Assembly (NCBI GenBank): GCA_900319835.1 | Contig: ONPY01000006.1 | Location: 1-52,392 of the forward strand | Length of the DNA: 52,392 nucleotides | Direction of reading: 5' to 3' | Source of the DNA: an uncultured Eubacteriales bacterium | GTDB taxonomy: Bacteria; Bacillota_A; Clostridia; Oscillospirales; Oscillospiraceae | Shown: positions 15,127-24,400 of the stretch, piece after piece | Layout: the number at the start of each line of letters is the position of its first letter | Numbering within the stretch: the stretch's first letter is position 1 | Translations under genes and position numbers: made by a program | Notes under the pieces: generated by a model | Databases searched by the model: none | What the model was told of the DNA's origin: nothing | Seen by the model: only the letters and a program-made list of their open reading frames with translations

Positions 15127-16554
15127 TTATTTCCGGGCGTGCTGCTCGATATGCTCCTTTGTCAGCTTTACGGTGACGCCGGAGAGAGCCAGCAGGGCAA
15201 TCAGGTTCGGGATGGCCATAAAGCCGTTGAGCGCGTCGGCCAGGTTCCAGGCGTCGGCCAGACTCATGGAGGCGCCGATGAGTACGAAAAGGACAAACAC
15301 GCCCTGGTAGACGCGGGTGGCCTTCATGCCGAAGAGATACTCGAAGCAGCGGGTGCCGTAGAGCGACCAGCTGAGAGTGGTGGACAGGGCAAAGAGGCTC
15401 AGGCACACGGCGATGATCACGGCGCCGAGCCTGCTGCCGAAGACGGTGCTCATAGCCGCAGCCACGTTGGCCCCGCTGCCGCCGGAGCCCCAGGTGATGT
15501 CCATGCCGCCGGCGCAGTAGACCGAGAGCACCGTGAGACTCGTCAGCGTGCAGATGACGATGGTGTCCATGAAGACCTCAAAGATGCCGTAGAGCCCCTG
15601 ACGCACCGGATCCGTCTCGGAGGTCGCGGCGTGGGCAATGGGGGCAGAGCCGAGACCAGCCTCGTTGGAGAAGCAGCCGCGGCCGACGCCCTTCTTCATG
15701 CTGGTGAGCACGGTGATGCCGAAGGCACCGCCGATCGCGGCGTCGGGGGAGAAGGCGCCTTTGAAGATCAGGGCGAAAACCTGACCGAGGTGGGAGATGT
15801 TGGCGAAGATCACGACAAGGGCCGCCACAATGTACACCACGGCCATGAAGGGCACCAGCTTCTCGGTGACCTGACCGATGCGCTTGATGCCGCCGAAGAG
15901 CACCAGCGCCACGATCACGGCGACGATGATGCCCACGATGAAGGTGGTCACGCGCACCTGGCCGCCGAGGAAGGCAAAGGTGCCCGCGGCGTTGGGCGTG
16001 AAGCTGTCCACGGCGTTGTTGATGGCGTCGGCGATGGACTGCACCTGGGTGGCGTTGCCGATGCCGAAGGCGGCCAGGGCCGCCAGCACGCAGAACACGC
16101 CGCCGAGCCAGGCCCAGTTTTTGCCCAGACCGTTCTTGATATAGTACATGGGGCCGCCGACCCAGTCGCCCTTGGCGTTTCGCTCGCGGTATTTCACCGC
16201 CAGCACGACCTCGGAGTACTTGGTCATCATGCCGGCCAGGGCTGCGATCCACATCCAGAAGACCGCGCCGGGGCCGCCGATGAAGATGGCGCCGGTGACG
16301 CCGGCGATGTTGCCGGTGCCCACCGTAGCGGCAAGAGCCGTGGTCAGCGCCTGGAGGGGCGTGACCTCACCCTCGCCGGCCTCGTGCTTGTGAAAGAGCT
16401 TACCCGCGGTGTTCTTCCACCAGTAGGGGATGCGGGTAAACTGGATGAAGCGCATCCGGGCGCTGAGGAAGATGCCGGTGCCGACCAGCAGGATCAGCAT
16501 GATGGGCCCCCAGGCAAAGTCGTCGATGGCGGAAATGATTTGACTGATGTTCAT
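15127..16554 (-). CDS. AGCS-family amino acid (glycine/alanine):sodium symporter
   Basis: This 475-residue polytopic transporter has the AGCS signatures TALAATVGTGNIAGV near the N terminus and CFSNEAGLGSAPIAHA in the middle. ATG 16554 follows a GGAGG site and gives a normal N terminus (MNISQIISAIDDFAWG). A glycine riboswitch directly upstream argues that glycine is the physiological substrate, which is the common arrangement in Clostridia. Imported glycine would feed glycine reductase encoded at the left of this window. The gene has its own promoter and terminator. Confidence 0.92.
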   Translation of the reverse strand: MNISQIISAIDDFAWGPIMLILLVGTGIFLSARMRFIQFTRIPYWWKNTAGKLFHKHEAGEGEVTPLQALTTALAATVGTGNIAGVTGAIFIGGPGAVFWMWIAALAGMMTKYSEVVLAVKYRERNAKGDWVGGPMYYIKNGLGKNWAWLGGVFCVLAALAAFGIGNATQVQSIADAINNAVDSFTPNAAGTFAFLGGQVRVTTFIVGIIVAVIVALVLFGGIKRIGQVTEKLVPFMAVVYIVAALVVIFANISHLGQVFALIFKGAFSPDAAIGGAFGITVLTSMKKGVGRGCFSNEAGLGSAPIAHAATSETDPVRQGLYGIFEVFMDTIVICTLTSLTVLSVYCAGGMDITWGSGGSGANVAAAMSTVFGSRLGAVIIAVCLSLFALSTTLSWSLYGTRCFEYLFGMKATRVYQGVFVLFVLIGASMSLADAWNLADALNGFMAIPNLIALLALSGVTVKLTKEHIEQHARK

Positions 16555-16639
16555 GTTTGTTTCCTCCCTTTCCTTTTTCCAAATACCCCGTTGTGGTTCC
16601 TGCGCATAAAAAATGAGCGCTGCATAAACAGCACTCCGG

Positions 16640-16670
16640 AAAAGTGAAAGCAGTCTCTGACAGCAGAGAC
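16640..16670 (-). terminator. Hairpin after the second glycine aptamer
   Basis: GTCTCTG-ACAG-CAGAGAC (16653-16670) followed on the minus strand by a T-rich stretch (TGCTTTCACTTTTCC). It is likely the expression platform of the riboswitch. The U-tract is interrupted, so efficiency is uncertain. Confidence 0.6.
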
Positions 16671-16673
16671 GGT

Positions 16674-16792
16674 TTCCTCTGTCCTTTTGCCTGAGAGATT
16701 CGGCCTTGCGGCCTTGCACCTTCGGCACCCGCACGCCCTTGTGCGGACTTCTCCAGAGTTCCTCCGCCAACAGTCTCCCCGCTGGGGATTCT
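16674..16792 (-). promoter_or_regulatory. Glycine riboswitch (single aptamer) of the symporter gene
   Basis: The minus strand carries GGAGGAACTCTGGAGAAGTCC, then GGTGCCGAAGGTGCAAGGCC, then ATCTCTCAGGCAAAAGGACA followed by GAG. These are the diagnostic glycine aptamer motifs. Only one aptamer is visible. Confidence 0.93.
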
Positions 16793-16821
16793 GCTGACTT
16801 CACAGGTATTTGGTTGGGTGC

Positions 16822-16850
16822 ATCCTAGCACTGGGATGGAGAAAAATCAA
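16822..16850 (-). promoter_or_regulatory. Promoter of the symporter transcript
   Basis: Minus strand -35 TTGATT (16845-16850), 17-base spacer, -10 TAGGAT (16822-16827), just before the glycine riboswitch. Confidence 0.65.
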
Positions 16851-16947
16851 GGGCCGCAGATCAATTTCAGCGTTCTGACAGAGAACAAGAAAGACAACTG
16901 TCCGCGAAATGGAGATTTTCACGAATTGTCAGCTTCTTCACAGACCC

Positions 16948-16976
16948 TTGCAATCGCGAAAGGGCTGTGCTATGGT
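16948..16976 (+). promoter_or_regulatory. Promoter of the thiamine pyrophosphokinase operon
   Basis: TTGCAA (16948-16953), 17-base spacer, TATGGT (16971-16976), 26 bases before the start codon. Confidence 0.65.
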
Positions 16977-17002
16977 GCTTGAAAAGGAAAAGAGGTGCTC
17001 AA

Positions 17003-17620
17003 ATGGCGCGCTGCGTTATCGTGACGGGCGGGGACCGCGGTCCCGTCGGCCCGCTGAATCCTGACGATTGCATCATTGCCTGCGACCGGGGCTATACCTA
17101 CTGCCGGGAGGCCGGCGTTGTGCCGGATCTGCTGCTGGGGGACTTTGACTCCTGGCAGGGAGAACTTCCGGATGGCATTCCCGTTCTGCGCTACCCGGTG
17201 GAAAAGGACGACACGGATACCATGCTGGCCATCCGCTGGGCTGTGGAGCACGGCTGTGACGAGGTGCGGCTCTGCTGTGCGCTGGGCGGCAGCCTGGACC
17301 ATCTGCTGGCAAATGTGCAGAGTCTGCACTTTGCGGCGGAGGCGGGACTGCGGGCCTCGGCCGCAGACGGGAAAACCGAGCTGACAGTCCTGTCCCCCGG
17401 GGAATACCGCTTTGAACAGCGCCCGGGCTGGAAATTCTCCGTCCTCGCCCTGACGGACCGGGTGGAGGGGGTCACGATCCGCGGCTCCAAGTACGATGTG
17501 GAGGGTGTGGAAGTGACCAACGCCTTTCCGCTGGGGGTCGGCAACGATTTTAAAACAGACATCAGTCTGGCCTTTCGCTCCGGCGTAGCGGCGGTACTGC
17601 TGTGCGACAGGGGGGAGTGA
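17003..17620 (+). CDS. thiN: Thiamine pyrophosphokinase
   Basis: This 205-residue enzyme transfers pyrophosphate from ATP to thiamine to make thiamine diphosphate. Diagnostic motifs are ACDRGY, LLGDFDSW and the acidic KDDTDTML, followed by GGSLDHLLAN and a C-terminal beta-sandwich with VEGVTIRGSKY. ATG 17003 gives the standard N terminus (MARCVIVTGG), and AGAGGTG lies upstream. The next gene starts three bases after its stop, so the two form an operon. Confidence 0.92.
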   Translation: MARCVIVTGGDRGPVGPLNPDDCIIACDRGYTYCREAGVVPDLLLGDFDSWQGELPDGIPVLRYPVEKDDTDTMLAIRWAVEHGCDEVRLCCALGGSLDHLLANVQSLHFAAEAGLRASAADGKTELTVLSPGEYRFEQRPGWKFSVLALTDRVEGVTIRGSKYDVEGVEVTNAFPLGVGNDFKTDISLAFRSGVAAVLLCDRGE

Positions 17621-17622
17621 GC

Positions 17623-18144
17623 GTGCATACCTTGGAAGAGGTGCGGGCGGAATACGACCGGCTGGACCGGCTGGTAGGCATCGACACGCGGGGGATCGAA
17701 CTGAAGATCTCGACCCGCGCCGTGCGGCAGTTGGGCTCTTTCCGCGCTCCCTCCTGCCGCCGGAGCAGCGAGCCGCTGCGCATCACCCTCTCGTCCCTGA
17801 TCCTGGAGGACGACGAGCAGTTCTGGGACACGGTGCGGCACGAGTACGCCCACGCGGCGGTCTGGCTGCTGCACCCGGGGGAGCGGCACGGCCATGACCG
17901 GGTGTGGAAGAATATGTGCCTTCTTGTCGGCTGCAGACCGAAGGGCACCGCGCCGCGCACGGGAACGGCGGCGGAGAAGCGCGAGGAGAAGATCCGCTAT
18001 ATCGTCCGATGCGAGGGCTGCGGCGCGGAGAGCCGCTACATCCGCAAGGGCAAGGTGGTTGAGCAGCTCCTGCGCGGACGGGGGAGACGTCTCCGCTGCC
18101 GCCGCTGCGGCGGGAACCGCTTTACACTCCTGGAAAAGTCATAA
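17623..18144 (+). CDS. SprT-like zinc metalloprotease-fold protein
   Basis: This 173-residue protein contains the SprT HExxH-type motif RHEYAHA, followed by HGHDRVWKNMC. A C-terminal zinc ribbon has CEGCG and CRRCGG pairs. The GTG at 17623 follows GGGGGAG at a poor spacing. ATG 17602 and GTG 17617 are also in frame, so the start is uncertain. SprT-domain proteins are linked to DNA-protein crosslink repair or are uncharacterised in bacteria. It follows thiN, with no obvious functional link. Confidence 0.8.
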   Translation: MHTLEEVRAEYDRLDRLVGIDTRGIELKISTRAVRQLGSFRAPSCRRSSEPLRITLSSLILEDDEQFWDTVRHEYAHAAVWLLHPGERHGHDRVWKNMCLLVGCRPKGTAPRTGTAAEKREEKIRYIVRCEGCGAESRYIRKGKVVEQLLRGRGRRLRCRRCGGNRFTLLEKS

Positions 18145-18337
18145 ACAACCGAACAGACTCATTTTTCACCGCAAATTGATCCCTTTGTTGATTGCGTTTG
18201 CTGTATGATAAGCGTGCATAAAAGAGGGAAATGCTGTATACTTCAAACTTTTGAAACACAGCTCCTCCTGTGACGGAGATTTTCAGCCCGGATCAAGAGA
18301 AAAACGCGAAAATTCAAAGATTAGCCACAGCTGATTC

Positions 18338-18366
18338 TTGAAAAAAGCGACATAATATGCTATAAT
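18338..18366 (+). promoter_or_regulatory. Promoter of the surface protein/pilin operon
   Basis: TTGAAA (18338-18343), exact 17-base spacer, TATAAT (18361-18366). It is followed by an untranslated leader of about 100 bases before ATG 18479. The rest of the 18145-18478 gap is AT-rich with no gene or known riboswitch seen. Confidence 0.8.
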
Positions 18367-18478
18367 AAACTGCTAAGGTATGTGTATAATCATTCCTTTT
18401 TTCGGATGGCCGGAAAAGGGAAACAGCACAGACATACCGGGCAATCTTTTGACTTGAAAAAGAAAGGTGGTGAGCAAC

Positions 18479-21400
18479 ATGAAGAATCTCTTTCGCCGCA
18501 GCATCGCAATGCTGCTGATGCTGGCAATGCTGTCCGGTCTGATCGGCCCGGGCAATGTCATGCTGCTCACGGCCTATGCGGAAGAAGAGAGCGTTGAGAC
18601 GCTCGAACTTCCGACTGATGTCCCGGAAATGGAAGAGATTCCCGAGATCGTGGAGGCACCCGCAGAGCCGACGGAGGATGTGAGCCTGCCCGCCGAGCCC
18701 GTCCAGAGCGGCGAAGAGACGCCCGCCCAGGAGACGGCCGGTGGGAGCGAGCCGGAGACCCCGGAGGAAAGCGAAGGGGAGACCGGGATCACGGAAAATA
18801 CCGGGGAAGCGCTCGACGAGAACAACGCGGAGCCAGCGGCTCTCGCGGAGGGCGAGTTCTGGATCCACCCCGTGAACGCGGAGGGGGCGGAGATCGAGAC
18901 GGTGCTGCTGCATCTGACGGGCCTGTTCCCGGCGGACGCGCAGGTGCTGGTGTATGCGCAGGGGCTCACCGCGGTGGAAAACGCGGTGGAGGCCTATCAC
19001 GTGAGCATCCTGAGCGGTGGCCAGCCCTGGCAGCCCGTGTCCAGTCCCATCACGGTGCAGCTCTTCAGCGCCGCCGTCAGCGCGGCCATGACCGAGGGTT
19101 TACTGCCCGCGGTCTGGGAGGTGCGCTATCCCGTTGACGCAGCGGAGCCCCTGTGCCTGCCCTATGGCGAGCTGGCCGTGGTTGACGAGACGGGCGCCCT
19201 GCGCTTCGACGCCTGGTATTTTGAGATCCTTGAGATCGCGATGATCGCGGCGGCACCTGTCGCTGAGCCCGTGACAGAACCCGCTGCGGGATTCATCACC
19301 GAGGTTGAAGTGCTTCCGGAGAACACCGGAGTGCCCGTTGAAGAAGTGACCGAAGAAGTCACCGAAGAAGTCACCGAGGAGGTCACCGAGGAGACGGCTG
19401 AGGAAACCGCAGAACAGGTTGCGGAAGAGACCAACGGGGCCGAGATCCCGGACGAGGTGACTGATGCGGTCGAGCTGGAGGAGAATACTCTTGCTGCGCC
19501 TGTGAGCGGGAAATTGGAGCGCATGGTCGACGGCCTTGCCGCTTCCCTGACGGCCGTCATCGGCAGCACCGTTCCCTTCGACTTTGAGGACCAGGGCCAG
19601 ACGGTGGCAATCAGTGTCACCGGCACCTGCCAAAAAAACCAGATGCCAGAGGTGCGGGCGGCCGCCGTCCAGGGGGACGAGACGCGCCGTGTGCTGGAGG
19701 CCTGGACGGTCGACAATCTGAAGAAAAAGGCCAGCCTGACCCTCACGGCGGCGGTCACCGCCCTGCCGGAGCTTAACGCGGGTGAGAGCCTGGCCGTCTG
19801 CGCCGTGAGCGGCGATGCGCTGGGTGAGACCCTGCGGGAGAATCTCACCGTGGGCGACACGGTGGAGCTGCCGCTTGCCATGAAAGGTCCCACCGGCGTC
19901 GCGGTGGTCGCGGTCGCGGCGGCGGAGGATCCCGACAACGAGACCGTCATTCCCGACAACGTCATCTGGGCCAACGACGACCTCTATCTCACCGGCAAGC
20001 TGCCGAAGAACGCGGTCGTAGAGGCAGAGCCTGTCTCCGTCACCATCGACGGTGAGGACGTGCTGGCGGCCTGGGATATTACAATCTACGCCAACGAGAA
20101 CCAGCGCCAGAAGGGCAAGACCTGGCAGCCCGCGGACGACAGTGTGCAGGTGCATGTGCGCAGCGAGGCCTTCCAGGACATGGCGGATGAACTGAACATC
20201 TACCACATGACGGATGCCAGGAGCGCGGCCGAGCTGGTGGGCACGGCCAGCGCCGAGGAGGACTGGGTCGAGTTTGACGCGGCCAGCTTCTCCACTTATG
20301 TCATCAGCGCGGTGTTGGAAAAGACCATTGACGCCACCGACGGCAATACCTATAAAATTACTGTCACTTACGATTCCGCCAGCGGCATCCCCGCGGGGGC
20401 CGACCTGACGGTCCGGGAACTCAGCGGCGAGGAGTACCTGGAATACCTCGGCAGGGCCGAAGGCATGATGAAAGCTGCGGGCTTTGGCTTCGCAAGAATT
20501 TTTGACATCACCATCGTCGACGCCGCGGGCACGGAGTGCCAGCCTGAAAAGGCCGTGGACGTCAAGGTGGAACTGCTGGACGCGCAGGGGACCGCGGAGG
20601 ATTACACCGTGATCCACTTCGGCGAGGAGCCGAAGCCGGAGCTGCTTGAGGCGAAAACGGAGGGGAATACCGTCTCCTTTGCCGCTACGGGCTTCTCTGC
20701 CTACGCTATTGTGACAGATCCCAAAGAGCCGATTTCCGTTGGCGGGGTTCGAATCATGTCCATTAAGGAGCTTTTGGATCCCGAAACGGGCGGCGTTTAC
20801 ATCGGAAACCCCGATGGCTACTATTTTATGAACACCCTGACGGGCGATAACAAACGAAAGGGCATCACCAAGACACAGCCGGCCCAGTCCGCTCCGCCGG
20901 CCAGCGCGGCGCTGTACTATTTCGAGCCCGCGAATGAGGACGGTACCTTCGTCTATGCGTACTGCTATAATGGAGAGACCAGGCAGTACGTATATAATGG
21001 AGGCAACAACAGCCTCATATTTACAGACGAGGCGAACAAGACCGCATTCCATATCCAGTTGGTTGACAGCAATGGGACCTTCATGCTGAACAACGGCGAC
21101 TGGTATTGGAACATGCAGGGCGGCGCAGGCGGAAGCCGCTTCTGCTCGTACAACGTCGCAGACGACGAAAACAACCGCATCCATATCTGGCGCCCGGCAG
21201 AGCCGCTCCAGTCCGACCCGTACGGGTATGACGGCCAGAGCTACGGCCTGATGAGCTGGAACGGGGGCGCCTCCGGCAAGGCGATGATGGCAAGCTCTTC
21301 CACCGCCAGCGCCCTGGACGCAAAGGCCCTGACGGTCATGACGAAGAAGACCAACAACGAAGATAAGCTCTTCGTCCCCAATTCCAGCGATATTACCATG

Positions 21401-24400
21401 TGGACCTTCCACTGGGTGGAGGAAGACTTTTACACCCTGAGTGCGACGACGGCTGAGGGCCCCAAGTACCTCCAGATCACCGCGAGCGGCCTCACCTTGG
21501 TGGACGAAGAGGCGCAGGTCCGTCTGATCCCCGGCACGGGCATTCACGCAGGCCAGATCTCTCTGAGCGCCGCCGGCAGCACGCTGACCTACAGCGGCGT
21601 TGCCGAAAACGGCTTCAGTGTGGGCGGCACCGTGGGCAATGAATGGCTGTATCTGGTCAATGAGTCTGAACTCACGGAGGACTATTTCCGAGTCTATTCG
21701 GCCCAGAAGGTGAGCGTCTCTGACACCGACAGCGTGACAAACGGCGCCCGCGTCATCGTCTATACCCGCGCCTGGAACGACACGACCAAGAAGTATGAAT
21801 TCTATGCGATCGACCACGACGGTTCCCTGATCCGCTGCTTTGAAAGCGGTGACTCCATCCAGTGGGTCGGCAGCCAGCTCAACACCGTACTGTGGAACTT
21901 CACGGAATACTACTGGGAAGGGACAACAGAGCCCAACTACTTCTATGAGCTGTACAACGAGTACGGCGACAAGTTCCTGGCCCCGAAGATGAGCGGCGGA
22001 CAGCTGCTTCAGGACAGCCCCATCGGCATCAACCTTGACGGCAGACGCAACGGCTACTATTCCTCTACCATCCTGGCCTGGGATGACGGCAGCTATGCCT
22101 ACTCCGGCCTGCGCGCGGACCTGTCCACGGGAACGCAGGAACTGCTCCCCTGCCCGATCGGAGAGGCGGAGGACTTCTACTTCGCCATCGTGCAGGACCT
22201 GCCGGTGGATGACCAGCTGACCACGGTGTCGACCGTCGACCATACCCAGTACGGCATCACGATGCGGATCAAGGACTTCGATTCGCGCGAAGCTATGAAA
22301 GCTTTCCTCGGCAGCGATGAAGGCGGCATGGGCACAACTCTCCACCAGGGACTGCTTTCCTCTACACTTGTAAACGGATATCCGACGGCCGCGGGCGGCT
22401 CCCTGGCAGAGATGTACGCCGGCGCGACAGAGGTCAACCATCTCTTTATCGAGAGCACCTATGCCAGCAGCGGCTACTATGAATACGACAGCACACAGAA
22501 CTTCGCCAGCCTGCAGGGTACGGATTTCGTCGTGTACAATGAGCTCGGCACCACTGATATGGCCAACAGGCCGTCAATGAAACACGGCGAGTTCTTCCCC
22601 TACGACAATCTGAGAGCGGGTCACTTCGCCTCGGTCAACGGGAAGAACCTGTATGACGCAAACACCGATCCTCTGCCGGAAAGTGATCCGAGAAAATACG
22701 AGCGGCTATACCTGATCGACAAACCGAACTACCAATTTGCTGTGGAGATCGAAGCCTCCTTCACCCAGACTCCCAGCGGCCTGGACGCGTGGGGCCACGA
22801 CATCATCTATGAATTCACCGGTGACGACGACTTCTGGCTCTATGTGGACGGCGTGCTGGTCATCGACCTGGGCGGCATCCACAGCGCGGTGCCCGGCTCC
22901 GTCAACTACAGCACCGGCGTTGTTTACGCCAACGGACAGTACACGACGCTTTATGAGATCTTTTCGCAGCATTTTTCGGCCGATGATTTGGCCAACATGT
23001 TTGAACAGAATGAAGCAGGCCAGTGGGTCTTCCGGGATAACACGACCCACACGATGAAGATCTTCTACATGGAGCGCGGCGGTGGCGCATCCAACCTGCA
23101 CATGCGCTTCAATCTGGCCTCCGTCAAGCGCGGCACCGTGGAGCTGAGCAAGAAGCTCTCGGGTGTTGACGAGAATGAATCCATCCTGGCTGAGTTCCCC
23201 TATCAGATCCGCTACAAGACGGCGGCGGATATCGAGGCAGACGAGGATGAGGCAGCATCCGGAACCGACCCGGTGATCGAGCATTACCATGTGCTGAATA
23301 CTTCCAATTCTGTCTGCTACAAGGACACCATCAACCGCGTTAAATATGCGGGCTCTCTGGCGATCGGGGGAGTGACCTATTCCAACGTCTTCCTGCTCAA
23401 GCCCGGCGAGAGCGCCATCATAACCCTACCGGAGGACGCCGTCACCTACAGCATTGTGGAGTGCGGCGTGGACACCCAGGTGTTCCGGGCGGTCAGGGTC
23501 AACGGTGCGGAAGTAACCGGGACGGCGGTGGCCGGCCAGACTAACCGCAAGGATTACAAGCTGGATTACGTCAGCAGCGACAAACGCGCACGTGTCGCCT
23601 TCGACAATGAGGTTAACCCGAACGCCCTCAAGACCCTGTCCATCACCAAAGCGCTCTATAAGGAAGATGGTATCACACCCATCACGTACGATCCCGCGGG
23701 CTTCGCGTTCCGCCTATACCTGGGCACGGAGTTTGAGGAGTTGGCCCCGGCCGATAAGCACACCTACCACGTCAAGGATCCGAGCGGTTGTTACTGCACC
23801 TGGGACAGCGTTAACGAAGCATTTGTTTCCAGCAGCTATCGTACATACGCCGACATCCCCGCGGGCGATAGGGGCGCCTACAGCTTCTCCACTTCCATGA
23901 ACGGACAGATCTCCAGGATCCCCGCGTCCTACACAGTGGAAATTCGCAACGTCCTCGTAGGAACGAACTTCAAGGTCGTGGAACGGCCGAGCGATATGCC
24001 CGACGGGTACTCCTTCAAGTATTATATCTATAACGGGACGATTTCCCCGGCCACCGCTGAGACCGGCATCACCGACGTAATCCGGAGCGAGGGCCAAGAC
24101 CCGCATGTGGATGTCTGCAATCTGAGAGGCTGGGGCCTGCGCGTCAACAAGACCTGGACGGATGCGGACTACATGGAGGAGCGCGGCGACACCTACTTTG
24201 CCGTGTACACCGACGACGGCAGCGGCAATCTGAGTCTGGTGGATGGTACTGTGCGGCAGATGGCCTATACGCTGAAACCGCAGAGCCTGTATTGGTACTT
24301 CCTGCCCCTTCCGGTGGACGTCCCCTTCAACAATTACCAGATCTATGAGGTCACACTCACGAACCCGACCGTGGATGAAGACGGAGTTGTGACACGTTAC

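Noticed and set aside
19100..22441. 1113-codon minus-strand open frame inside the giant adhesin
   Set aside because: It is a mirror frame of GC-rich, biased codons. There is no domain, start signal or promoter, and the sense strand encodes recognisable surface domains.
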